From Bacteroidales bacterium (GTDB taxonomy: Bacteria; Bacteroidota; Bacteroidia; Bacteroidales; UBA932), in the NCBI GenBank assembly GCA_017534745.1, contig JAFXVX010000013.1, forward strand, positions 124,001 through 188,000: DNA of 64,000 nucleotides, given 5' to 3'. Under the pieces are notes generated by a model. It did no database searches. It was not told the DNA's origin and worked only from the letters and a program-made list of their open reading frames with translations. How positions within the stretch are numbered: position 1 is the stretch's first letter; each line of letters starts with the position of its first letter. The position numbers and the translations under genes were made by a program. Shown here piece by piece: positions 41,500-50,084 of this stretch.

Positions 41500-43673
41500 A
41501 CAGGATCGACGTCGATGCTGACCCGCGTCGGACTGGTGCGGGAAAAGCGGCGGACAGCATCGAGGATGGCGCGCTTAGACGCGCCGAGGCGGCTGTCCTT
41601 CGGAAGGAATATGCGTATGCACAGCCGGTGCTCCCCCGCGACCATCCCGACAGGCGGCGCGAGCGGCGGGAATAGCGTGAAGGCCTGCCCCGCTGAAGCG
41701 CTCCCCCGTGAAGGAGCGCAAAGAACTCTCAGATTCTGATACAGGGTAGCCGCGGAGGCGGAAAGCCTCGCCGCGTCGCGGTCCCTCAGCCACAGGCACA
41801 CCTCCCTCGTGTACGGCGGATACCCCGCCGCGCGCCGCTCTTCCAGCATTTTATGGTAGAGGGATTCCCCTGTCATACCGAGGCCGGAGGCCGAGAGTAT
41901 CTCCTGCGGTGAAGGAGATTCCTTCGCTTCGCTCGGAATGACACTTAAAGCCTGGATCACCGGATGCTCAGGTTGGGAGGTCTGGATGAGGAAGCGGCTG
42001 GGGGCGTCGCGGCGGCCGATGCGGCCTTTGAGCTGGGAGAGGGTCTGGAAGGCCTTTTCGTCGCTGCGGAAATCGGGGCGCGAGAAGAGGCCGTCGGCGT
42101 GGAGCACGGCGGCGAGGCGAAGGTTGCCGAAGTCAAACCCCTTGGAGACCATCTGGGTCCCGATGAGAATGCCGGTCTTCCCCGAGGAGAAATCCCTGAT
42201 GATCTCCTTCTCGGAAACGGCGTCGCTGTCGAGGCGGTCGATGGTCTCCGATGGGAATATCTCGCGGGCCTCGTCCTCAATCTTCTGGGTCCCGGCGCCG
42301 ACGAGGCGGAGCTGCGCGCCGCACTCCGGGCACAGGCCCGTAAACGGCTCTGAATGACCGCAGTAGTGGCAGATCAACCTGCCGGAAGAATGATAACTAA
42401 GCGGCACACTGCAGCGCGGGCACCTCAGAATGGTCCCGCACTCGGAGCACTGGACCGATGGCGAATAACCCCTGCGGGCGCGAAGGATGAGGACCTGTCC
42501 CCCCTCCTGCCGCGTTGAGACAATCGCATCAATCAGTTTTCTGGAGAACGAGCCGACCATGCCGCCCTTTTTCGTCTCTGCCGCCGTGTCGATAACCTCC
42601 ACGACCGGCTCCGGCGAAGAATAATATCGCTGCAACAGCTTCACGCCGGCATACCTCCCAATCTCGACATTGTAGATCGACTCAAGCGAAGGAGTCGCGC
42701 TGCCGAGAAGGACGTGGGCGCCGTGGATGCCGGCGAGGAGCATAGCCGCATCGCGCCCGTTGTAGCGCGGCGCCGGTGAATCCTGCTTATAGGACGACTC
42801 CTGCTCCTCATCGACGACGACAAGAGAGAGGTTCACGAATGGCAGGAACACTGCCGAACGTGTCCCGAGGACTACCCTGCCGCCGCCGGAGCGCACCAGC
42901 GAAGCCACCTGACGGCGTCGGAACGGCGTCTCGTGAGAGTGGAACGTCAGGAGCCTCGACCCGAAAACTGCTCGGAGACGCTCTTCCAGCTGCCGGGTAA
43001 GGCCTATCTCCGGGACGAGGTAAAGCACGTCCCGGCCGGCCGCCACCTCCGCTGCGGCGAAGGAGCAGTAGATCTCCGTCTTGCCGGAGCCTGTCACCCC
43101 TTCAAGCAGCACCGGAAGGCCATTGTCCCAGCCGGCGCGGATGCCGGCCGCAGCCTCCTGCTGCGCCGGGCTCAGCTCCGGCAGCAAGGGCTCAGGAAGA
43201 GTAGCCGGGACCTCTCCCAACTCCTCTTTAATAGCCTCAATCTCAGAGCTGTATCTTTCCCGAGTCGAATCCTTTCGAGCCTTCTCCAGGGCCTCTTCCC
43301 GCCGCCGAAGCCTTTCAAGAAGCCTCTCGCGGCGCAGCACCTCGCGGGCCTCGTCCTCTTCCCGGGAGGAGGGATAGGCCGCCTTCAGCACCTCGCCTTT
43401 GCAGCAGAGGTAGTAGGAGGCGACCTTCTCCCAGAAAGCCAGCTCGGCCTCCGATACTCTCTCCAGCGAACGGTCAATAGAGGCCACCGGCTTCACCTTC
43501 GACTCGTCAAGACCCGGCGGCACGCCGACCCCGGTCACGACGCCGGTCTCAAGCCGCGTCCCGATGGGGACGACGACCCTCTCCCCTCTCCGGACCGAAG
43601 GGTCCGAAGTGGAGTAGACCGGCTCCCACGGCAGCGCAAGCGGCAGGAGCACCGAGACGAAGGTCCGGGGCAT
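41496..43673 (-). CDS. priA: Primosomal replication helicase PriA with an embedded palindromic repeat
   Basis: Restarts stalled replication forks by loading the replicative helicase. In its 725 residues: an N-terminal DNA-binding domain (VPIGTRLETGVVTGV), Walker A LLEGVTGSGKTEIY, the DEEQ box (VVVDEEQESSYKQ), GSATPSLESIY, the zinc-binding cysteines (CSECGTILRCPRC, CHYCGH, CPECG), GTQKIEDE, and TQMVSKGFDFGNL. Between HPVIQAL and ESLYHKMLEERRAAGYPPY it has 24 extra residues (about 578-601, VIPSEAKESPSPQEILSAS and following) that are a direct translation of an interspersed repeat. The core motifs are intact, so function is probably kept. It lies 9 bases after aspA. Confidence 0.93.
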   Translation of the reverse strand: MPRTFVSVLLPLALPWEPVYSTSDPSVRRGERVVVPIGTRLETGVVTGVGVPPGLDESKVKPVASIDRSLERVSEAELAFWEKVASYYLCCKGEVLKAAYPSSREEDEAREVLRRERLLERLRRREEALEKARKDSTRERYSSEIEAIKEELGEVPATLPEPLLPELSPAQQEAAAGIRAGWDNGLPVLLEGVTGSGKTEIYCSFAAAEVAAGRDVLYLVPEIGLTRQLEERLRAVFGSRLLTFHSHETPFRRRQVASLVRSGGGRVVLGTRSAVFLPFVNLSLVVVDEEQESSYKQDSPAPRYNGRDAAMLLAGIHGAHVLLGSATPSLESIYNVEIGRYAGVKLLQRYYSSPEPVVEVIDTAAETKKGGMVGSFSRKLIDAIVSTRQEGGQVLILRARRGYSPSVQCSECGTILRCPRCSVPLSYHSSGRLICHYCGHSEPFTGLCPECGAQLRLVGAGTQKIEDEAREIFPSETIDRLDSDAVSEKEIIRDFSSGKTGILIGTQMVSKGFDFGNLRLAAVLHADGLFSRPDFRSDEKAFQTLSQLKGRIGRRDAPSRFLIQTSQPEHPVIQALSVIPSEAKESPSPQEILSASGLGMTGESLYHKMLEERRAAGYPPYTREVCLWLRDRDAARLSASAATLYQNLRVLCAPSRGSASAGQAFTLFPPLAPPVGMVAGEHRLCIRIFLPKDSRLGASKRAILDAVRRFSRTSPTRVSIDVDPV
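41872..41942 (+). repeat. Interspersed palindromic repeat inside the priA coding sequence
   Basis: The element begins GTCATACCGAGGCCGGAGGC and ends CGCTCGGAATGAC, with GTCAT/ATGAC ends. Bases 41872-41903 are the reverse complement of the intergenic repeat at 48692-48723 with 31 of 32 identical. The reading frame of priA passes through it without a stop. Confidence 0.9.
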
Positions 43674-43682
43674 AAAGAAGGA

Positions 43683-45095
43683 CTATTTGATAAACTCGTG
43701 TGAGGAAGTCATATTCCTCGGATCAAGCGCCTCGTCGAGCTTCTCCTTGGTCATGAGCCCGTGCTCAAGCACGAGGTCATAGACGCTGCGCCCGCTCTCG
43801 AGCGCCTCCTTTGCGACCTTTGTCGAAGCCTTGTAGCCGATGTACGGATTGAGGGCAGTCACGATGCCGATGGAGTGTTTCACCATCTCATAGCAGTGGT
43901 CGGCGTTGACAGTGATCCCCTCGATACACTTCGTCCTGAGGGTCTCGATCACATTGCATAGCCAGGTCACGCTCTCGAGCACCGATTCGGCGATGACCGG
44001 CTCCATCACATTGAGCTGGAGCTGACCGGCCTCCGCGGCGAAGGACACCGTCGTGTCGTTTCCTATCACCTTGAAACACACCTGGTTGGTCACCTCCGGA
44101 ATCACCGGGTTGACCTTCCCCGGCATGATCGACGAGCCGGGTGCCATCGGCGGGAGATTGATCTCGCCGAGGCCGCAGCGGGGCCCTGAGGCCATCAGCC
44201 TGAGGTCATTGCATATCTTCGAAAGCTTGATCGCGAGCCTCTTGAGGGCCGCGCTGTAGCTCACGTATGCGCCCGTATCCGGGGTCGCCTCAACAAGGTC
44301 GGGAGCCTTCACGAACTTGTCGCCGCTGAACTCGCTCAGCAGTTTCGTGCAGAGCTCGGCGAAGCCCGGGACGGCATTGAGGCCGGTCCCGATCGCGGTG
44401 CCTCCCATATTTATCTCCTTAAGCAGCACCACATTGCGTTCGAGATTGGCAATCTCCTCCTCGAGGTTCGTCGCAAATGCGTGGAACTCCTGACCGGAGG
44501 TCATAGGCACCGCATCCTGCAGCTGCGTGCGGCCCATCTTAATGATGTCCCTGAACTCCTCGCCCTTGGCCCTGAACGCCTCGATAAGGCGCGTCAGGTT
44601 CTCGACAAGGCGCTTGTTCATACGGACAAACGTGTAGCGGAAGGCCGTCGGATAGGCGTCGTTGGTCGATTGGGCGCAGTTGACGTGGTCGTTGGGAGAG
44701 CAGAACTGGTACTCCCCTTTCCTGTGCCCCATCAGCTCCAGGGCGCGGTTTGCGATTACCTCATTGGCGTTCATATTGACCGAGGTGCCGGCCCCGCCCT
44801 GCATCATGTCCACAGGGAACTGGTCGTGGAGCTTGCCGGCGACAATCTCCTTGCATGCCGCGACGATTGCGTCCGCAATCTTGCGGTCCAGTACGCCGAG
44901 CTCGGCGTTGGCCTCCGCCGCCGCCATCTTCACATAAGCAATCGAAATCACATACTCAGGATAATCGCACATCTTCGTGGAAGAAATCCTGTAGTTGTTA
45001 AGGGCCCTCTGGGTCTGCACGCCGTAGTAGGCGTCGAAGGGAACCTTCAGCTCTCCGAGCAGGTCGCTCTCGAGACGGTATTTTTGCTGTGTCAT
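43683..45095 (-). CDS. aspA: Aspartate ammonia-lyase
   Basis: Interconverts aspartate and fumarate plus ammonia, feeding fumarate reduction in anaerobes. The 470-residue protein carries the superfamily signature GSSIMPGKVNPV in the SS loop, TSVNMNANEVIANRA, NDHVNCAQSTND and GRTQLQDAVPMTSGQEF. The N-terminus RLESDLLGELKVPFDAYYGVQTQRA distinguishes AspA from class II fumarase, although the two are close relatives. It starts 20 bases after the GH31 gene and is followed by priA, so it may be read from the rhamnose operon. Confidence 0.92.
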   Translation of the reverse strand: MTQQKYRLESDLLGELKVPFDAYYGVQTQRALNNYRISSTKMCDYPEYVISIAYVKMAAAEANAELGVLDRKIADAIVAACKEIVAGKLHDQFPVDMMQGGAGTSVNMNANEVIANRALELMGHRKGEYQFCSPNDHVNCAQSTNDAYPTAFRYTFVRMNKRLVENLTRLIEAFRAKGEEFRDIIKMGRTQLQDAVPMTSGQEFHAFATNLEEEIANLERNVVLLKEINMGGTAIGTGLNAVPGFAELCTKLLSEFSGDKFVKAPDLVEATPDTGAYVSYSAALKRLAIKLSKICNDLRLMASGPRCGLGEINLPPMAPGSSIMPGKVNPVIPEVTNQVCFKVIGNDTTVSFAAEAGQLQLNVMEPVIAESVLESVTWLCNVIETLRTKCIEGITVNADHCYEMVKHSIGIVTALNPYIGYKASTKVAKEALESGRSVYDLVLEHGLMTKEKLDEALDPRNMTSSHEFIK

Positions 45096-45115
45096 ATAAA
45101 TATATGGTTAACTGT

Positions 45116-47869
45116 TTACAAACGACCCTGCGCCTCGATAACGGACTGGGCGCGGCGCAGGCGCCCTATGCGCTCGTCCGCATCCTTGCGCCCGCTGGCG
45201 CGAACCTCATTCACATCCTCCTCGAGGTCCTTTTTAATCGCCTCGAAATCAATGCTTTCAAGAAGTTCCGCGAGCCTTGCCGGATCCGCCTCAATGCGGC
45301 TCCCGCATTGGGCCGCGACAAGGAACGGCCTCGAAAGCAGTTTATAGGAATCCACCGAAGTGTTGAACACGTCCTTGAACTCCGGCGTGAAGGCCATCAT
45401 CCTCCGGATGACTCCCTTCTTGCCGCGGAGAAGTTCGCGGTCAAACTGGCCGTAGGAGACCTCCACCACCGTCTTCTGCGAAGCCGGCGCTTCCGGTACC
45501 TCGATCACCACCGCAAGGTCCTTCCCTACATAGCGCCACGAGGCCTCCGCCCCATTGACGGTCACGCGAGTGGGCACGCTTACCCCTTCGAGGACAATTT
45601 CCAGACGCCTTGACGGGTCCATCCCTTCGTAGGAGCCCTCACGAGGGGCCACGGTCAGACTGCACGACGATGCATCCGAACGCTTCTCGACCGAAGTCTT
45701 CGCAAAGTCATTGGAATAGGCCTGGCTCACCCCGTCGTCCTCATAGACGACGCAGCTGCTGAGACCGTCGCCGGGAGCGACGAAGAGCTTCAGCACGTTG
45801 CTCTTCTGCTGCAGCGAAGAGATATCATCCGCCGCCATCGGGATGACGGCGCCGGCCTTCACATACCAGGGATTCTCATCGAGAGTATAAGAAAGATCCA
45901 GCGTCTGGCCGCCCTTATAGATACGGCCGGTCGAGACGTCGTACCAGTCGTTACCCGCGGGGAACCAGATCCGGCGCGGCGCAAGCCCCGTCTCGGGATC
46001 GACCGGTGCGCAAATAGTCGTAGCCAGGATGTCGTCCCCGAAGAGGAACTGCTCTTTCATATCGTAGGCCTCCGGGGCCTCCGGATAATCATAATACATT
46101 GGCCTGCAAATACATATACCCGTATCATAGGCCTGACGGGCCGCGCCGTAGATGTACGGCGACAGGCTGTAGCGCAGCCTCACCGCCTCCCTCATCGGGC
46201 CGAAATACTTCGGCGCATAAGTCCATATGCGCCTCTCTATCAGCGCACTCTTTGTCGAATGAGTCTTGAAAATAGGAGTGAAAACTCCGTACTGCAGCCA
46301 GCGGGTGTAAATCTCCGGCTTATAGGGATCGCCCTCGGCCTGGTGCCCGCCTATGTCGTGGCCCCAGTAGCCGTAGCCGACGTTCGAAGATGTCGCCGTA
46401 AAATACGGCAGGAAACGCAGCACGTCCCATGTGTCGAAGCAGTCGCCGGAGAAACCAATCTGATAGCGGTGGCTGCCAAGCCCGCCCCAGCGGTGATAGA
46501 TCAGCGGCCTCGGCGCGGACAGCCCCTGGCTGACGGAGCGCCGCACCTTGTCGTTGAAGAAAGTGTGGTTGAGCCAGAAAGTGTTGGAGAGACCGGGCAC
46601 GTACTCGCTCTGCTTGTACTGCTGCCAGTCGAGCCACCAGAAATCGACTCCCTGATCTTCCAGCGGATGTATCACGCTGTTAAAATAAGCGTCCGCCCAG
46701 GCAATCTGGTCGATCCTGAACGGCACGGGGCACTTCTCCCCCGCAGCCGTCAGTCTGTCCGACTTTGTCGAAGGATCACTCTTTAAATAAATGGGATGGT
46801 CACCTTCGGCATAACGGTACCCTTTAGGGCCGTCGTAGTCGTCAGTCCTTGACAGATAATCCTTTACAAAGGCGTCGTAGCAATCCTCATAGGGCTGGAT
46901 GCCGGAGGCCGGGTGAAGGTTCAGCGAGGTCCTGAGATTCAGCGAATGGAGCTCCGCGAGAGTCGCAGCGGGGTTCGGGAAGAGTTCCTTCTGCCAGGTG
47001 TATCCCGTCCAGCCTATCCGCTGGCCGAACTCATCCTTCGGCGCCTCCTTTCTCTTGAGGGTCCAGGTGTCGTGCCAGTCCATGTCGATGACCATGATGT
47101 CGATCGGGATGTCGTGGGAACGGATTTCTTTCGCGAGGTCTATGAATTCGAAATCGCTGTACTGCCAGTAGCGGCTCCACCAGTAGCCGAAGACATACTT
47201 CGGCGGCAGCGGAATCCTCCCTGCGATCTTCGTGAAGTCCTGCAGGGCGGCCTTGTAGTCGTGGCCATAGGCGAATATATACAGGTCCGCGCGCTCCCCT
47301 TCGGGACGCTCCGCGACCCACTCGCCCCAGTCGGCGTCACACTTTTCAAAAAGGTGACGGCCGCTCTCGTCCACCACCGCCCAGCCGTCGCGGGAGATCA
47401 CTCCCGGCTCGTACGGGTCGTTCTTGGAGTTGATCTTGTCGAAGCCCTTGCAGCCGTCCAGCGTCCTGAAGGTGCCCATCAGGTTTCCGCTGTCGTCGGC
47501 GCCGGGGGTCCACTTGACCTTCTTCCCTCCCATCACGAACTCGACGGAAAGGTTCTTCGCCGTAAACTTGCCGGGGCCCTTGTACTGCAGCGTCAGCGCA
47601 GAGGTCTTTATCGTCGCCTTGTTTTTCCCCTTGGAAACCTTGAACGACGGCACCGGCAGCCTGCGGTTCACCACCGCCAGGCTCGCCCTGTCCTCGAACA
47701 CCCCGTCCTCGGCCCATTCCATACGTATGAGCCTCGGAGTCAGCACGGTAAACCGCGCCTTGCCGCACACCACGACCGCGGCCGGATCGGCCACAGGATC
47801 ATTCACATCCGCCCCGACGGCGGCGATCGCCACCAGCGTCAGCGCTATCAGAAGAAGTATTTTTTTCAT
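45116..47869 (-). CDS. GH31 glycoside hydrolase (alpha-glucosidase/alpha-xylosidase type)
   Basis: A 917-residue exported retaining glycosidase. Signal peptide 1-20; an N-terminal beta-sandwich; then the GH31 barrel: FGYWWSRYWQYSDFEFIDLAKEIR, IDIMVIDMDWHDTW, the nucleophile Asp in FWWLDWQQYK, HRWGGLGSHRYQIGFSGDCFDTWDVL with the acid/base Asp, and YWGHDIGGHQ. The C-terminal beta domains are followed by an unusual helical extension ending RRAQSVIEAQGRL. The substrate could be an alpha-xyloside or alpha-glucoside; sequence alone does not decide. Its ATG overlaps the rhaD stop codon (ATGA), tying it to rhamnose use. Confidence 0.9.
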   Translation of the reverse strand: MKKILLLIALTLVAIAAVGADVNDPVADPAAVVVCGKARFTVLTPRLIRMEWAEDGVFEDRASLAVVNRRLPVPSFKVSKGKNKATIKTSALTLQYKGPGKFTAKNLSVEFVMGGKKVKWTPGADDSGNLMGTFRTLDGCKGFDKINSKNDPYEPGVISRDGWAVVDESGRHLFEKCDADWGEWVAERPEGERADLYIFAYGHDYKAALQDFTKIAGRIPLPPKYVFGYWWSRYWQYSDFEFIDLAKEIRSHDIPIDIMVIDMDWHDTWTLKRKEAPKDEFGQRIGWTGYTWQKELFPNPAATLAELHSLNLRTSLNLHPASGIQPYEDCYDAFVKDYLSRTDDYDGPKGYRYAEGDHPIYLKSDPSTKSDRLTAAGEKCPVPFRIDQIAWADAYFNSVIHPLEDQGVDFWWLDWQQYKQSEYVPGLSNTFWLNHTFFNDKVRRSVSQGLSAPRPLIYHRWGGLGSHRYQIGFSGDCFDTWDVLRFLPYFTATSSNVGYGYWGHDIGGHQAEGDPYKPEIYTRWLQYGVFTPIFKTHSTKSALIERRIWTYAPKYFGPMREAVRLRYSLSPYIYGAARQAYDTGICICRPMYYDYPEAPEAYDMKEQFLFGDDILATTICAPVDPETGLAPRRIWFPAGNDWYDVSTGRIYKGGQTLDLSYTLDENPWYVKAGAVIPMAADDISSLQQKSNVLKLFVAPGDGLSSCVVYEDDGVSQAYSNDFAKTSVEKRSDASSCSLTVAPREGSYEGMDPSRRLEIVLEGVSVPTRVTVNGAEASWRYVGKDLAVVIEVPEAPASQKTVVEVSYGQFDRELLRGKKGVIRRMMAFTPEFKDVFNTSVDSYKLLSRPFLVAAQCGSRIEADPARLAELLESIDFEAIKKDLEEDVNEVRASGRKDADERIGRLRRAQSVIEAQGRL

Positions 47870-48678
47870 TTCGGAAGATTGAATACGTCACTAAGTTCTT
47901 TCATCTGGGCGTTGGACATGCCCTCCGGCTCGAAGCCCATGGAGCGGGCGGCGATGAATATCTGCGCCGCCTTGTTGAGAACGTCCACCTGGTCGAAGGC
48001 GTCCATGATGTCGGTGTCGACGGCGAAAACGCCGTGCTTTTCCCACATAACGACGTCGTAGTCCTCATCTATGGCGCGGATAGTCGCTTCGGCGAGCTCG
48101 ACGCTGGAAGGAAGCATGTAGGGCACCATCCCGAGGCCGCGTGGGCAGAAGGCTTTGGTCTCCGGAATCATCGACCAGAGCATCCTTGTCGCGGCGTCCT
48201 TCTCCATCCACTTTTTGCTGTGGGTAAGTGCCACAAGCTCAATTGGATGGGTGTGGAGCGAAGCCCTGTAGGGCGAGCCCTTTGCGAGAAGGTAATCGTG
48301 GACGGCAAGGTGCGACGGGAGCTCCGAAGTCGGGGCGACCGGAAGGTCGGCCACGATCTCGTAGCTCGCGCAGTCGGGGCGGATACGGATGATGGAGCCG
48401 TTCGCCATCGGATCGCGGGCGAGGTCCCTCATACGCTTCTGAGTCCCCTTGCAGTAGAACCAGGCGCCGGCAAGGTGCGGCAGCGCCTTCCCTATCGGCC
48501 GGGGCTCACTTATCGCAGGAAGGGCTTTCATCCCTTCATCGACGAAAGCCGTCACGTTGACGGTGATGTTTCCCCCGTTCCTTTCGGCCCAGCCCTTCTG
48601 CCAGAGATACCCCGCGACCTCCGCGACTTTCTCCACCTCCGCCTTCAGCGCCGGGCTGTTGTTTAAAACTGATTCCAT
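47866..48678 (-). CDS. rhaD: L-rhamnulose-1-phosphate aldolase
   Basis: Splits L-rhamnulose-1-phosphate into dihydroxyacetone phosphate and L-lactaldehyde. A 270-residue class II aldolase with the zinc-binding His motif LHTHPIELVALTH, a later His in MWEKHGVFA, the start KVAEVAGYLWQKGWAERNGGNITVNVT and the phosphate-binding GNIT region typical of RhaD. It is the third gene of the rhaB-rhaA-rhaD run, separated from rhaA by a 142-base spacer full of interspersed repeats. GH31 translation is coupled to it. Confidence 0.95.
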   Translation of the reverse strand: MESVLNNSPALKAEVEKVAEVAGYLWQKGWAERNGGNITVNVTAFVDEGMKALPAISEPRPIGKALPHLAGAWFYCKGTQKRMRDLARDPMANGSIIRIRPDCASYEIVADLPVAPTSELPSHLAVHDYLLAKGSPYRASLHTHPIELVALTHSKKWMEKDAATRMLWSMIPETKAFCPRGLGMVPYMLPSSVELAEATIRAIDEDYDVVMWEKHGVFAVDTDIMDAFDQVDVLNKAAQIFIAARSMGFEPEGMSNAQMKELSDVFNLPK

Positions 48679-48691
48679 ATCATTTATTTTT

Positions 48692-48823
48692 GAGATACTC
48701 TCGGCCTACGGCCTCGGTATGACAAAAATGTCATTTCGACCGAGCGAAGTTTCTTTTGTCATTTCGACCGAGCGAAGTTTCTTTTGTCATTTCGACCGAG
48801 CGAAGCGAGCGGAGAAATCTCTA
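48692..48823. repeat. Interspersed repeat cluster between rhaA and rhaD
   Basis: GAGATACTCTCGGCCTACGG...GGTATGAC (48692-48723) is followed by three 28-base-spaced copies starting GTCATTTCGACCGAGCGAAG at 48730, 48758 and 48786. The last continues into GCGAGCGGAGAAATCTC. ATGAC/GTCAT and CTCGG/CCGAG pair, so the whole can fold as a hairpin. It is the same family as the repeat inside priA. Confidence 0.92.
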
Positions 48824-50071
48824 CCTCTTCGAGGTCACATCCCTCTCGTACTCCTCGATCTTGCCAATGAACTCCTCTCCGACCGGCACGCCGTTCTTGA
48901 GATTGAAGTAATCGAACACGGCGCCGAAAGGCAGCGTCTTCGCCTCCTCGAGGAGGGCGAGGCGCTGGAAGCCCTGACCGGCGGCTTCGTATTCACGAAG
49001 CTTCGCAAGGGGCTCCAGGAGAGCGCTGAGGATGCACTTCTGGGTAGCCCTGGTGCCGATGATGTAGGCGCCGATGCGGTTGATGCTGGCGTCGAAATAG
49101 TCGAGACCGACGTGGGAACGGTCGAGGCCGTCCGCCCTCACGATCTCCTTGAAGAGATCCGCGGTCTGGTCGTTCATGATCGTCACGTGGTCGGAATCCC
49201 ACCTCACGGGACGGCTCACGTGGAGCATGAGCTCGGGCACGAAAAGAAGGAGCGAGGCCACCTTGTCGGCGACATTCTCCGTCGGCTCATAGTGCCCTGT
49301 ATCAAGGGTGTAGATGACTTTGCGGGTCGCGCAGTAGCCCTCGAAGAAGTCCATAGAGCCCACAGTGTAGCTCTCGAGGCCTATTCCGAAGAGCTTGGCC
49401 TCGACACAGGACTTCATGTCCGGAAGCTTCTCGGCGAGGATCTCGTCGAGGGAGGCCGCGAGAAGCTCGCGGTAGTACTTACGGTTGACCGTGAGGTCCT
49501 TGGAGCCGTCGTGGACCCAGATGTTCATGATACAGGGGTCGCCCTGGGCCTTGCCCATCGCATCGGCGATGCGACGGCAGCGCTTGGTGTGCTCGATCCA
49601 GAACTCGCGGATCGCGGGGTCGGGGTTCGACAGTGAAAGGTCGCCGCTCTTGGGGTGCGAGAAGGACGTCGAGTTGAAGTCGAGCTTGAAGTTGTTGGCC
49701 TTTGCCCAGTCGATCCAGCTCCGGAAGTGCTCGGGGCCCACCTCGTCGCGGTCGACGAATTTTCCGCCGAAGTCGCCGTAGATTTCGTGGAGGTTGACAC
49801 GGTGGTTGCCGGCGAGGAGGGTCTTGACGAACTCAAGGTCTGCGCGCACCTCGTCGATGTTGCGCGCACGGCCGGGATAGTTGCCGGTCGTCTGGATGCC
49901 GCCGGAAAGGGCGTCTCCGCGCTCGAAGCCGACTACGTCGTCGGTCTGCCAGCAGTGGAGGGAAATCTGGAGCTTTTCAAGGCGCTCGATAGCCTTGTCG
50001 GTGTCGACGCCGAGGGCCGCGTAGCGCTCCCTGGCAATCTCGTAAGCTTTGAGGATCTGAGCTTCTTTCAT
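48821..50071 (-). CDS. rhaA: L-rhamnose isomerase
   Basis: Isomerises L-rhamnose to L-rhamnulose. A 416-residue TIM-barrel enzyme with the start IARERYAALGVDTDKAIERLEKLQISLHCWQTDDVVGFE, GIQTTGNYPGRARN, the metal-site blocks LDFNSTSFSHPKSGDLSLSN, WVHDGSKD, YTLDTGHYEP and WDSDHVTIMND. Length and motifs are normal for RhaA. It follows rhaB by 13 bases. The end of the protein (ERDVTSKR) touches the repeat cluster at 48692-48823, which runs up to its stop codon. Confidence 0.96.
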   Translation of the reverse strand: MKEAQILKAYEIARERYAALGVDTDKAIERLEKLQISLHCWQTDDVVGFERGDALSGGIQTTGNYPGRARNIDEVRADLEFVKTLLAGNHRVNLHEIYGDFGGKFVDRDEVGPEHFRSWIDWAKANNFKLDFNSTSFSHPKSGDLSLSNPDPAIREFWIEHTKRCRRIADAMGKAQGDPCIMNIWVHDGSKDLTVNRKYYRELLAASLDEILAEKLPDMKSCVEAKLFGIGLESYTVGSMDFFEGYCATRKVIYTLDTGHYEPTENVADKVASLLLFVPELMLHVSRPVRWDSDHVTIMNDQTADLFKEIVRADGLDRSHVGLDYFDASINRIGAYIIGTRATQKCILSALLEPLAKLREYEAAGQGFQRLALLEEAKTLPFGAVFDYFNLKNGVPVGEEFIGKIEEYERDVTSKR

Positions 50072-50084
50072 ATCGGTGAAATGT

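Noticed and set aside
46913..48061. Long open frame antisense to the GH31 and rhaD genes
   Set aside because: No motif or signal is seen, and both strong genes on the other strand have complete family signatures.
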